From Sipunculus nudus (taxonomy: Eukaryota > Annelida > Sipuncula > Golfingiida > Sipunculidae): a stretch of DNA of 64,000 bases. Position 1 is the first letter of the stretch. Each line of letters starts with the position of its first letter. The DNA lies in contig CM049314.1 in assembly GCA_026874595.1 (NCBI GenBank), forward strand, positions 52,311,812 through 52,375,811, given 5' to 3'. Shown here one piece after another: positions 44,011 through 55,769 of the stretch. Below the pieces are notes generated by a model that ran no database searches, was not told where the DNA came from, and saw only the letters and a program-made list of their open reading frames with translations. The position numbers and the translations under genes were made by a program.

Positions 44011-45728
44011 TTGTATCCGCCAAAACAGAGTTTTGCGGATACTATGTTTTCAGCTGGTCGCCGCCGCCGCCGCCGCCGCCGCCGCGTAGGTGTCCGGAGA
44101 ACTCCTCCGTAACCGCTGGGCGGAATTTTCCGAAACCCGGGATTATGTTCGGGTCACATGTGAACTGCTGCGCCCCGATTTTGTTTTGACCTCTGACCTT
44201 TCCTCTGCGCTCTGCGTCCGTTTGTGCGTCTGTTTCCACACATAAACCCACATATCTCGGGAACCGTTTGACCGATCAGGAAAATTTTTTTGCACAAATG
44301 TAGCCCTCGGAGAGCTTTATAACATACACCAAAAATGGTGGCGCCACCTGCAACCATGTTTGCACAGTGTCCATCTGTTCGTCTGCCTTGGGTTAAAATC
44401 ACTCATATCTCTGCAGTGACTTGACTAATTCACCTGAAATTCGGCATGCGCAAACATCCTGGATAGCTTTTCTGATTTTATGACAGGTGGCGCCACCTAC
44501 ATTCACGTTGATGCTGCAGACATCCAAGCTCATATCTCGGGAACCGTTTGACCGATCAGGAAAATTCTTTTGCACAAATGTAGCCCTTGGAGAGCTTTAT
44601 AACATACACCAAATATGGTGGCGCCACCTGCAACCATGTTTGCACAGTGTCCATCTGTTTGTCTGCCTTGGGTTAAAATCACTCATATCTCTGCAGTGAC
44701 TTGACTAATTCAACTGAAATTTGGCATGCGTATACATCCTGGATAGCTTATCTGATTTTATGACAGGTGGCGCCACCTACATTCACGTTTACGCTGCAGA
44801 CATCCAAGCTCATATCTCGGGAACCGTTTGACCGATCAGGAAAATTCTTTTGCACAAATGTAGCCCTTGGAGAGCTTTATAACATACACCAAAAATGGTG
44901 CCGCTACCTGCAACCATGTTTGTACAGTGTCCATCTGTTTGTCTGCCTTGGGTTAAAATCACTCATATCTCTGCAGTGACTTGACTAATTCACCTGAAAT
45001 TTGGCATGCGTATACATCCTGGATAGCTTTTCTGATTTTATGACAGGTGGCGCCACCTACATTCATGTTTACGCTGCAGACATCCAAGCTCATATCTCAG
45101 GAACTGTTTGATTGATCAGGAAAATTTTTTTGCACAAATGTAGCCCTTGGAGAGCTTTATAACATACACAAAAAATGGTGGCGCCACCTGCAACCATGTT
45201 TGCACAGTGTCCAGCTGTTCGTCTGCCTTGGGTTAAAATCACTCATATCTCTGCAGTGGTTTGACTAATTCACCTGAAATTCTGCATGCTTATACATCCT
45301 GGATAGCTTTTCTGATTTTATGACAGGTGGCGCCACCTACAATCAAGTTTACGCTGCAGACATCCAAGCTCATATCTAGGGAACTGTTTGACCAATTGGG
45401 CCAAAATTTTGCATGTGTATAGTTCTCACAAAGCTCTTTATCATACGCTTAACTGGTGGCGCCACCTGCAACCCTTTTTTGCACAGCGTCCATCTGTTTG
45501 TCTGCCAAGGGCAAAAATCACTCATATACAATATTGTGGTTTGACTTATCTGCCTTAAATTTTGCATATGTATACAACTTGGACGGCTTTCTGGATTTTT
45601 TGGTAGGTAGCGCAACCTACATACACAATTTGGCTGCAGACATCCATGCTGATATGCAACACTTCACCCGTTCCACTCTGATTTAGGCGGATACAAGTAG
45701 TCGCTTGTCGACTACCCGTATTCTAGTT
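44011..45728 (-). repeat. Family A element, copy A5 (inverted relative to A3)
   Basis: Minus orientation: it runs from AACTAGAATACGGGTAGTCG at 45,728 down through four 280-bp double modules to a (CCG)n tract at 44,061-44,088 and the terminal TTGTATCCGCCAAAA at 44,011. Modules are closely similar to those of A3. With A3 it forms a 4.7-kb inverted arrangement whose outer ends are the same AACTAGAATA terminus. Frames of 69-82 residues inside are repeat-derived. Confidence 0.85.
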
Positions 45729-46015
45729 CTGATCTGAAGAAACACATCATGACATATAATGATAAATATTGCACTGATATCCAGAGGAATCTGATTTTAA
45801 GGAAATATATGCTCCCCTGCAAAAAGAATAAATAAATAAATAAATAAAATAAAATAAAATAATGCAACAAGTCAGCTACAAGACTGAGCTTGTGTACCTG
45901 GTAGTAGCAAAACAAGAAAAACAACAAATGATTTTATTATTTTTGCTGTTGTTTTGAATAAATATTATGACCATATAATATGTTTCTTAAAAGGTCTAAA
46001 AAAATAAAGTGAAAA
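45729..46015. other. AT-rich spacer
   Basis: Includes an (AATA/AATAA)n stretch at about 45,826-45,863. No gene. Confidence 0.7.
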
Positions 46016-47917
46016 ATGTAAAAATAACAAAAAAATACAAGTGGTGCCACTAGTCTGCAGAAACTTATGAAACACTCCATGATCAATATTGGTGCAAAGA
46101 ACCATGGGGGAAAATGCATCAGTTGTTTGGATATTTGAGCTTTTGTATTAAATTTTGCATTATTCTTGGAGGGTAATTTCAGATTTCCAAAGAGACTTTT
46201 CAAAGGCCTCCCTGCATGTCAAGAAAGAAGATTCTAGGTCCAGTCATTATGATTTGTGCCCTGTTAATATATGACCAAATCTTTATTCTGGGGGGTACTT
46301 CAGAGCCCCATAGCTCACAGAATATGGGTAACAGGGACCTTATTTCGGGTTTCCATGTAGACCTTTTATCGGCTTCCCTGGAGATGAGGACAGAAGATTC
46401 TTGGTCCAGTCATTATGATTTGTGCCCTGTTTACATATGACCAAATGTTTAAAGATCACAAAAGTAGAGTAAAAAAACGTAAAAAATAATAAAAATATAG
46501 GTGGCGCCACCAATCTCCAGAAATTGATGAAACACTCCATGATCAATATCCATGCAAAGAATCATGGTGATTAATGCATTAGTTGTTCAGATACTTGAGC
46601 TTTTGTATTAAATTTTGCATTATTCTGGGGGGTACTTCAGAACCCCATAGCTCGGAGAATATAGGTCACAGTGACCTAATTTCAGGTTTACAAGGAGAAT
46701 TTCCATAGACCTCCCAGGATGTCGAGTAAGAAGATTCCAGGTCTAGTGGTTACGATTTGTGCCCTGTTAACAGACAGACACCTGGATGGCCGGACGGATG
46801 ACGGACAAAAGGTGATCCCTATAGCTCAGATGACTTACAGTCAGCTGAGCTAAAAATTGAAAAAATACAGGTGGCGCCACCAGAATGCAGAAACTGATGA
46901 AACATTTCATGATCAATATCCATGCAAAGAATCATGGTGATCAATATAATAATTGTTCAGATACTTGAGCTTTTGTATCAAATTTTCCATTATTCCGGGG
47001 GTACTTCGGAGCCCCATAGCTCAGAGGTTATGGGTAACAGAGACCTAATTTCAAGTGTTTAAGGAGACATTTCATGAGCCTCTCAGCATGTCAAGAGAGA
47101 AGATTCTAGGTCCAGTTGTTACAATTTGTGCCATGTTAACAGATGACCACATCTTATGAGGTCTCAAAAATAGAGAAAAAAATTCGTAAAAATAAAAAAA
47201 ATACAGGTGGCGCCACCAGACTGCAGAAACTGATGAAACATTCCATGATCAATATCCATGCAAAGAATCATGGTGATCAATGCAATAGTTGTTCAGATAC
47301 TGGAGCTTTTGAATCAAATTTTCCATTATTCTGGGGGTATTTCGGAGCCCCATAGCTCAGAGGTTATGGGTAACAGAGACTTAATTTCAGGTTTCCAAAG
47401 AGACTTTTCATGGGCCTCCCAAAATTTCAAGAGAGAAGATTCTAGGTCCAGTCATTACAATTTGTGCCCTGTTAACAGATGACCACATCTCAAGAGGTCT
47501 CAAAAATAAAGAAAAAAATTCGTAAAAATCGAAAAAAATATAGGTGGCGCCACCAGACTGCAGAAACTGATGAAACATTCCATGATCAATATCCATGCAC
47601 AGAATCATGGTGATCAATGCAATAGTTGTTCAGATACTTGAGCTTTTGTATCAAATTTTCCATTTTTCTGGGGGGTACTTCGGAGCCCCATAGCTCAGAG
47701 GTTATGGGTAACAGAGACCTAATTTCAGGTTTCCAAGGAGATTTTTCATGGTACTCCCTGGATGTCAAGTTAGAAGATTCCAGGTCCAGTGGTTACGAGT
47801 TGTGCCTGGTTAACAGACAGACAGACGGACAGATGGACAGACAGACAGACAGACAGACGGACGACAGACAAAGAGTGATCGCTATAGCTCAGATGACTTT
47901 CAGTCAGCTGAGCTAAA
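46016..47917 (+). repeat. Family C array: 337-bp modules with two AGCTCAG...CTGAGCT ends
   Basis: Modules start at GGTGGCGCCACC (about 46,503, 46,869, 47,206 and 47,543; a variant near 46,040). They share 'actgatgaaacattccatgatcaatatccatgcaaagaatcatgg', 'gggggtacttcggagccccatagctca', 'taacagagacctaatttcagg' and 'tgtgccctgttaacagatgacc'. Spacing of the last three is 336-337 bp. Terminal hairpins preceded by GAC(A/G)-rich runs occur at 46,823-46,851 and 47,886-47,914, so two elements are joined head to tail. Confidence 0.88.
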
Positions 47918-48513
47918 AACGAATTGCGGTAGGTAAATGTGGAGCCAAACCTGTTGTGCATAAAAAATAAGTTATTCATGATCAGTTGGTTCACTATACA
48001 GTCTTTACATTCAGAAAAGTCCATACAATATATAGTCCATACAGTCCATAATCCTCCATACAGATATTCCTGGGGTTTTCTATAGCAGTGTAGCAGTTAC
48101 CTCACCAGCCAAGAAGCTGTGCAGAACTCAGCAAGTCAGTAAGTGTATTGTCCACGTTGTTATCATGTGAAGGGTGGACTGGACTGAGAAGAGTGAAAAG
48201 AAACTGATGTGATGAGCCGAGTCACATCGTGGTGTGATGAGCTGAGTCACACCATGGTCTGCAGGCAGAAATGACTTTATATAGTCTAGGACAATTTGAT
48301 GATAACAGTGGCGGAAATACTGTGCATTAAATTGATTGAGTTTCAGAATTTCTTGCAGCATTTCCCCGTTGCTGAATTCACTGCAGGGTTAACAGTGCCC
48401 GCAGGATAAGCTGACAGCTCCTAAACAAATCACACAAACACCTTTAAAAATTCTGTCATTATATAGGCAAGTGGAAAGTGTGTTGTTGTGTTTTATTGTG
48501 ACCTTTGACTTAC
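47918..48513. other. Probable host sequence between repeats
   Basis: No repeat match is visible. Includes 'agtcacatcgtggtgtgatgagctgagtcacaccatgg', an imperfect direct/inverted repeat near 48,222-48,262. If the exon at 48,514 is real this is its downstream intron on the minus strand. Confidence 0.4.
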
Positions 48514-48651
48514 CCCTGAATGGTTGATGATCTTTATCAACATCTCTTCTCGGCCCCGCGGGTACATGGTGAAGTACTTTAAACCCCTCACTGTCCCAAC
48601 ATGTAAGATCTCCATCAACAAACACTGCAGCTTCTTTCTCTGTAACTGCTC
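48514..48651 (-). CDS. Candidate 138-nt exon of an unidentified host gene
   Basis: On the minus strand 'tttatttgttaattag' gives an acceptor and TTCAGGG|GTAAGTC a consensus donor. The translation is open throughout: AVTEKEAAVFVDGDLTCWDS then EGFKVLHHVPAGPRRDVD and KDHQPFR. It has mixed, protein-like composition and higher G+C than its surroundings. I do not recognise the family. The acceptor could also be six bases further in (GAGCAG|TTACAG). The first ~20 nt of the exon and the adjoining intron are repeated as a 74-76-bp minisatellite upstream. The ORF starting at GTG 48,625 is only part of it. Confidence 0.45.
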
Positions 48652-48731
48652 CTAATTAACAAATAAACATGTCACCAAATACTAAACAAGTAGCTGATGT
48701 CCCAGTCTTCTCTCTGTAACTGCTCCTAATT
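48635..48731 (-). repeat. 74-bp tandem duplication of an exon-acceptor edge (left half)
   Basis: 'ctctgtaactgctcctaatt' occurs at 48,639 and 48,713, separated by 74 bp of conserved text ('acatgtcaccaaatactaaacaagtagctgatgtcccag'). Two more copies lie at about 50,239 and 50,315, beyond the family A insertion, so the element split a four-copy minisatellite. Confidence 0.75.
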
Positions 48732-48733
48732 GT

Positions 48734-50182
48734 AACTAGAATATGGGTAGTCAGTTGTCAACTATTTGTATCCGCCAAAATCAGAGTGGGATGGTTGAAG
48801 TGAGGCATTGATTGAGTAGCAAGTGGAAACAGAGTGAGATGCGTTGCATTTTAGCATGGATGTCTGCCATGAACATGATCGTAGGTGGCACCACCTGATA
48901 TTTGAAAGAGAAAGCTATTAAAGATGTATACATATGCAGAATTTCAAATGGATAAGTCAAACCACTGCTGAGATATGAGTGATTTTTACCCTAGGCAGAT
49001 GAACAGATGGACACCATGCAAAAATGGTTGTAAGTGGGGCCACCAAATTTGTAAAAGCTGTAGAGCTATATAAGATCTATACTCATGCAAAATTTCATGC
49101 CGATACATCAAACCAGTCCTGAGATATTAGGATGGATGTCTGCAGCCAAAATGTGCATGTAGGTGGTGCCACCTGCCACAAAATCAAGAAAGCTATCCAA
49201 GATGTTTACATAATATATGCAAAATTTTAGACAGAAAAGTCTAACCACTGTTAAGATATGAGTGATTTTATCCCATGACAGACAAACAGAAGGGCACTGT
49301 GCAAAAATGGTTGCAGGTGGCGCCACCAGTTTTGTGTATGATAAAAGGCTATGTGAGATCTACACACATGCACAATTTCAGGCAGATATGCCTTACCAGT
49401 CCTGAGATATTAGCATGGATGTCTGCAGTGTAAACATAAATGTAGGTGGCGCCACCTGCCATAAAATCAAGAAAGCTATCCAAGATGTATATACATGCAA
49501 AATTTTAGGCAGATATGTCAAACCACTGCCGAGATAGGAGTGATTTTATCCCAAAGGCAGACAAAGAGAACGGCACTGTGCAAAATGGTTTCAGGTGGCA
49601 CCACCAGTTTTGCTTATGATAAAGAGCTATGTGAGATCTATACACATGCAAAATTTCAGGAGGATATGTAAAACCAGTCCTGAGATATTAGCCAGGATGT
49701 CTGCAGCCTGAGCGTGAATGTAAGTGGCGCGACCTGTCATAAAATCAAGAAAGCTATCCAGGATGTATACACATGCAAATTTCAGGTGGATAAGTCCAAC
49801 CACTGAAGAGATATGAGTGATTTTAACCCAAGGCAGATGAACAGATGGATGCTGTGCAAAAATGGTTGCAGGTGGCAACACCTTTTTTGTGTATGTTATA
49901 AAGCTAACAATGAGCTTCATGCGTGCAAAATTTCTTCCTGGTTGGTCAAAAGAGTGTGAAGATATGTGGGTTTATTTGTCAAAACAGACACACAGATGGA
50001 GAGGAGTGGACAACACAAAATATTTTGGCATCAGTCCACATGTGACCTGAAAATGGTGTCAAGTTTCCGAAAATCTATCCAAAGGTCTAAGAGTTCTATT
50101 CCAGAAACAAACGCCGCGGCGGCATGCGGAACCCGGTCAAAAACATAGTATCCACAAAACTTTGTTTTGGCAGATACAATTA
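48734..50182 (+). repeat. Family A element, copy A6
   Basis: It begins AACTAGAATATGGGTAGTC with TTGTATCCGCCAAAA at about 48,769. It has modules with GGTGG...CCACC palindromes at about 48,884, 49,163, 49,316, 49,446, 49,595 and 49,722, and ends with 'acatagtatccacaaaac' and TTTTGGCAGATACAATTA. The inner TTGTATCCGCCAAAA and the terminal TTTTGGCAGATACAA form the inverted repeat. It is inserted in the 74-76-bp minisatellite. Confidence 0.85.
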
Positions 50183-50335
50183 ACGAACAACAAAGTCACC
50201 ATACATTAGACAAGTATCTGATATCCCAGTCTTCCCTCTATGTAACTGCTCCTAATTAACAAACAAACAGATCACCATAAATCAAACAAACAGCTGATGT
50301 CCCAGTCTTCTTTCTCTGTAACTGCTCCTAATTTA
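50183..50335 (-). repeat. 76-bp tandem duplication (right half)
   Basis: Third and fourth copies of the minisatellite at 48,635-48,731, with 'tgtaactgctcctaatt' at 50,241 and 50,317 (76 bp apart). Together with the left half they reconstruct a four-copy array interrupted by copy A6. Confidence 0.75.
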
Positions 50336-50337
50336 AA

Positions 50338-52870
50338 ACAAGGGACCCATTGGTCACTGTGCTCAGCTGAAGTTGACCTTGAAGGTAAAAATCTAAAATA
50401 ATATCAAACGGAGATAGAGTGTAAGAGGAAGAGGTAATATAGGCCATGTTTGTTTTTTAATGTTTGTTTTTTATTGATGAGCAAGAAATTGTTGCAAATA
50501 ATATTTTGTGACCTGACCATGTATTTCCTAATATTAAAAATTGAAGCATTGGAGCAGTTTGTGAACAAATATTCTGTACTATTACCATGATCATTAGATG
50601 GCTATATGATTAACTGCTGACATTTCAGTAGTTTACACATTTGTTCAATTGAATTTATTTTTTATTATATATTATTAAATATAACACTGAAGAAAAACAA
50701 CACTGTAAATTCACAACAGTCTGTTAAATATTAAATATATGTATTTTTTTATTTTATGAAATGTATACAGTTGAAATATAACTAATGTCTCCAGTCCACA
50801 GATGAAAGGATTTGTTGGTGGTAGGGCCGGGGGGGGGGGGGGTTGTGTGGAATGGTGGGAGTTACAACATATTTATATTATTATAGTGTATATACATAGG
50901 ATTTTCACTTAATTCAACAATGCTTACAGGATAAAAAAGTTCATTCATAAGTACTTAATACTTAAAAAAGGACAGACAGACTGGTAGACAAACAAAGCTG
51001 ATAATATATAAAGTTTCAATTATTTATCATATCAAATTTTTTTAAAGTTTAACATCTGCAATAATACACGACTGAATATATAATTTGCTTTCAAATTTCA
51101 GACTTAAATAGCTTAATTCCAAACACATACAGCATATGAAAGTTATTTCAACAGTGCTTATAGGAAAAATTTCATAATTAATATATATTTAATGATAAAT
51201 ATGTTTCAATAAGATCTTAATTTTTTCTAATCCTATTATGTTTTTAATCAAAAAAATTTTACACATTTGCAATAAAAACTAATTTCCCAGTGCACAGGAA
51301 TCAATGACAGCAGGGGGGGGGGGGGGAGAGATGGTGGGATTAACAACACTTCTGTATATCCATTCAGGGCAAACAAAGCCTGATTTCCAATTCTGCTGAG
51401 GCAGGAAAATAATGAACAAATGTTTGTATTAGATCCTCATTTTTTTATCACATCATTTTTTTATTATAAGTTTATATTTCTATACATTTCCAATATAACA
51501 TATATATCTGAATATAAAAGTTGATTCACAATTCTAAATTACATCATTATAAATCTCAATCTTGTCAGACAACACCACATCATGCATACATATGTTTATT
51601 TATTTTTTTACCACAAAAATATATTTGCAAAACAATAAATATCTAAAAATAATACTTGATTCAGATTTCATAATTTTAAATTGTGCCTTTATTTATCCAT
51701 AATTTGCTTCAAATTTTTATAAATTTAAGCATACTGATGGGTTTAATTATATTTGTTAAAATCATTTAAAAGAAAATTGATTTCTTTAAAAATGCTACAT
51801 GGCATCTTCTGGATTACACCTTGAAATACTTTTTCAAGGAGAGTTTTTGTATAGTGGAGTGGAAACAGCATTTCAATTAAGGAGATACCGTGAAACAATA
51901 ACAATTACTGCATAACACTTGGTGGGTTGGGTTTGGGTGGCGGGGGGGATCGGGGTAGTGATATGAGAATAACTGTACACCTGTCACAGCAGGGGATCTC
52001 CCCCAGTGACTTTAACAAATCAGAAACCCTGGCACAGCTGACTTCCAATGACCTGGAGTGGGACCCTGCATCTGGACAAAGCAAATGACTACAATAGAGC
52101 CTCAAGAAAAAAATTCATAAACTTTCAAGCTTTATTTTAAAATTTCAGATTTAAACAAATTAAATACTTATGTTTACATGCTGTGAAAAATAAATCAATA
52201 GTACTTACAGGAAAAAAACGTGCCATGGTCAAAGTTGGGCAAAACTTAAGGTACTGATTTTATTTTTATGCTAATAACTTAAAAATTTACAAAATTCAGA
52301 TCTAATTTTGGGTAAACAGTTGAATCTTAATTAAACAAAGTTATTTACTTGGAAAAAAGGTCTCTAGTTTCAAAATTTTTCATTTTAAATGAGTAAATAT
52401 TTTTCCTGATTTTTAACAAAGTCTATTATGTTTGGGCCCATAACTTAAAGTAGGGTTTGAAGCTGTCTTTTGTTTGTTGTTCCTCTGACAGCTATTTGAT
52501 CATTTCTGATAAGTTTGTAATGAGGACAGAGAAATAGAAAAACAAAGCAAATCATTTTAATTCCCATTCTACTGAGGCAGAAAAATACCGAACGAATGTT
52601 TTCATCAGATCCTCATTTTTTTAATACATCAATTTTTTGTTAAGGGAAATTTTGCACAAAATTTATAAATTTTACTATACATTTACAGTATATATCAATT
52701 ACATTTGAACATTTAAGTTGATTAACAATTCTTAAATTGCATCAACAATTACAGTTAATCTGCTCAGGCAACATCACATTTTATACACAGATGTATTTAT
52801 TTTTTCTTTAAATATATTTTTTAAATTTGCAAAATAATAAATATCTGAAACAAGGCCTACAGGCCTAATG
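50338..52870 (+). repeat. Family E element, second copy, internally rearranged
   Basis: It starts GGGACCCATTGGTC (50,342) and GCTCAGCTGA. It has G runs at about 50,830-50,842 and 51,314-51,327, each in the same 'cagtgcacagg...gggg...acaacac' context, and the body text shared with 28.8-30.5 kb ('acgtgccatggtcaaa', 'taatttttagctttaaac', 'atgtttgggccc'). After about 52,500 an earlier portion of the element ('caaagcaaatcattttaattcccattctactgagg') is repeated, so part of the element is duplicated. No 3' hairpin is seen. Confidence 0.7.
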
Positions 52871-53042
52871 CGAACCTGTGCAATGAGATTACACCAGGTA
52901 TAATGCTTCAATGCTGGACCATTACTTTTCAAAAACATGTGTAACATGTATATGAACAATGCAAGTACTAAACACTTAGAACAAGAAACAATTAAACAAG
53001 CATCACTGCTGCAATTCTGGCATGGGTGCACACAACACAAAA

Positions 53043-54359
53043 AACTAGAATATGGGTAGTCAACAAGCGACTACTTGTATCTGCCAAAATCAGAGTGGGA
53101 AAGGTGAAGTGAGGCATGGATTGAGTGGCAAGGGGAAATAGAGTGAGGTGTGTTCCATAATAGCCTGGGGCCTGTTGCAATAACATTTTACTGGACTTAA
53201 GCCCAGTTGGGGGCCTAAATACCATGATTACAATTGTGACGTCATAATGGTTACCATGGTGACACTCAGATGCCCCTGGGCTTAAGTCACCTACATGACT
53301 TAAGTCACCTTATTGCAACACACCCCTGGATGTCTGCAGCCAAAATGTGTATGTAGGTTGCGCCACCTACCACAAAATCCAGAATGCTGTCCCAGATGTA
53401 TAAACCTGCAAAATTTTAGGCAGATAAGTCAAACCACTACTGAGATATGAGTGATTTTAGCCCACGGCAGACAAACAGACGGACCCTGTGCAAAAATGGT
53501 GGCAGGTGGCGCCACCAATTTTGTGTCTGATAAAGAGCTATGGGAGATCTATATACATGCAAAATTTTGGCCCAACTGGTCAAATGGTTTCTGAGATATG
53601 AGCTTGAATTTCTGCAGCTTAAATGTGAATGTAGGTGGCGCCACCTGTCATTAAATCAAGAAAGCTGTCCAGGATGTATAAACCTGAAAAATATCAGGTG
53701 GATATATCAAACACCTGCTGAGATATGAGTGATTTTATCCCAAGGCAGATGAACAGATGGACGCTGTTCAAAAATGGTTGCAGGTGGCACCACCAGTTTT
53801 GCGTATGATAAAGAGCTATGGGAGATCTATAATCATGCTACATTTTGGCCCAACTGGTCAAAAGGTTTCCGAAATATGAGCTTGGATGTCTGCAGCTTAA
53901 ACGTGAATGTAGGTGGCGCCACCTGTCATAAAATCAAGAAAGCTGTCTAGGATGTATACACATGCAAAATTTCAGGTGGATAAGTCCAACCAATGCAGAG
54001 ATATGAGTGTTTTTATCCCAAGGCAGATGAACAGATGGACGCTGTGCAAAAGTGGTTGCAGGTGGCGCCACCATTTTTAGTGTATGTTCTAAAGCTTTCC
54101 AAGGGCTACATTTGTGCAAAATCTTTTGCCTTATCGGTCAAACAGTTCCCAAGATATGAGGGTTTATGTGTGGAAACAGACACACAAATGGACGCTGGGC
54201 AGAAAGGAAAGGTCAGAGGTCAACCAAAAATGAGGGCACAGCAGTTTACATGTGACCGATCATAATTCCGAATTTTAAAAAAATTCTGTTTGGAGGAGTT
54301 CTCCGGAAACCTATGCGGCGATGGCAGCAGCGTCGCAACTCTGTTTTGGCGGATACAAT
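53043..54359 (+). repeat. Family A element, copy A7, inserted in family B
   Basis: It begins AACTAGAATATGGGTAGTC and TTGTATCTGCCAAAA. Modules with GGTGGCGCCACC occur at about 53,508, 53,637, 53,790, 53,914 and 54,061. It ends GTTTTGGCGGATACAA but lacks the 'acatagtatccgcaaaa' half of the terminal hairpin. Host family B sequence resumes immediately on both sides, and the element itself is interrupted by a short MITE at 53,167-53,326. Confidence 0.85.
53167..53326. mobile_element. 160-bp MITE with GGGCCTGTTGCAATAA ends
   Basis: Terminal inverted repeats GGGGCCTGTTGCAATAA (53,167) and TTATTGCAACACACCCC (ending 53,326) enclose a short sequence that itself contains CTTAAG palindromes and near-palindromic 'ttaccatggtgac'. 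It interrupts the family A phrase that normally reads 'ttagcatggatgtctgcagcc'. A short CCTGG-like duplication flanks it but overlaps the repeat ends, so the target-site length is ambiguous. The superfamily is not certain; PIF/Harbinger-like is possible. Confidence 0.7.
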
Positions 54360-54404
54360 GATTGTAGCTGGCACCACCAGTCTTATATACAACAAAGCAA
54401 TATA

Positions 54405-55281
54405 CAGTGAAACTCCTCTAAGTCGGACACTCAAGGGACTGGAGGATTTTGTCCTGATTAGTGAGTTGTCCTGATTAGAGGAGTTGTATAATTTTTCATT
54501 AAATACTACTGGTATCTTCTGTTTGAATTAATCGTATGTTTAATTGAAATTTGTGAATTATATTTAAGGTTTATTATAAAAAAAGATTATATTTACATAT
54601 ATTTAAAAAAAAATAAAGAAAGAAAAACTTTAATTCTTTAAACGTCGATACAAACCACGTTTGTTAGTTATTTAATTAATCATGTGAGTAACACCTCCCC
54701 ACACATTCACTGTAGCAAGTGCTAACTGTCGCTAACTAGTCAATGCTACCCGAGCATGACGCTGATCACAAAGCACAAACGGTAACAGTTGATGGCGGTC
54801 TTGTCGAATTAGGCCTAAAAGCTGTATAAGAGCTTACAGTTATTTACTTTGGTTTACTGACCAAACCTAATAAAGTAATAAGAGTAAAGTCTACACACTT
54901 TTGGGGCAAATCTAAAATAAACAACAATGTCGACTGTATATTCACATGTAACATCATGATAGTTCACCAATTGATGCTTGTTCTCGGGCTGTCGCTTTGA
55001 CAAAACCAGGTCATACAAGGTCATGACCTCAGAGCACCATCTCCCAGCAAATATACAAACGAAAAATAGAACTCACGATGTCTGTCCACTTAAGAGGGTC
55101 GAAATATGTACTGGAATAAGCTGACGGGACCAAAAAGTTTGTCCATTGTCCGGGATAGTGAGTTGTTTGCTTTACTGAGTTTACGTTAAATATAGAGACA
55201 AATTTGAAGGGACTGAGATTTAGTGTCCGCATTAGTAAGTTGTCCACCTTACTGAGTTGTCCGCAAATAGGAGTTTCACTG
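54405..55281. mobile_element. 877-bp non-autonomous pogo/Tc1-mariner-like transposon
   Basis: Ends CAGTGAAACTCCTCTAAGTC and (inverted) CAGTGAAACTCCTATTTGCG are flanked on both sides by TA (54,403-54,404 and 55,282-55,283). CAGTGAAAC-type termini with TA duplication are typical of pogo-like Tc1/mariner MITEs. Subterminal sequence repeats 'gagttgtccnnatta' motifs. No transposase frame is present. It sits inside the family B copy, whose uninterrupted counterpart at 21.8 kb shows the empty site. Confidence 0.85.
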
Positions 55282-55769
55282 TATACATATGCCCCATGTC
55301 AGACTGATATGTCAAACCCCTCCTGTGAAATAAGCAGGGACATACACTGTGCAAAAATTATTGTAGGTGGCACCACCAGTCTTGTACACTATAAAGCTAC
55401 CTGATATGTATATACATGCCCAATTTTAGGCTGATGTATCAAATTCCTCTGTAGAAATAAGCAGACGCATACACTGTAAAAGTCAATGTAGGTGGCACCA
55501 CCTGTCTTGTAAATGAGAATACCATCAAAGACGCATAGACAGGTCAAAATATCAGTCCAATATATCAAACTTCCCCAGAGTTTGGTGCACTGGGCCGACA
55601 AGGCTTAGGTGAGTAAGGCAGTTGCCCCAGAGTGACCTGTGACAAACTGCTGCCTCAAGCTACTGCACTGAGTGAACTCTTGACCTGCACCTGGCTACAC
55701 TGAGTGAATCTTTTACCTGTACCTCGCTGCACTGAGTGAACTCTTGACCTTTTGCATAATCTGACACAG

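Noticed and set aside
44042-44979. Set of 69-82-codon ORFs such as MAPPTFTFTLQTSKL-type frames
   Set aside because: The same frames recur in every family A module and derive from the GGTGGCGCCACC-centred repeat. They have no function I can support.
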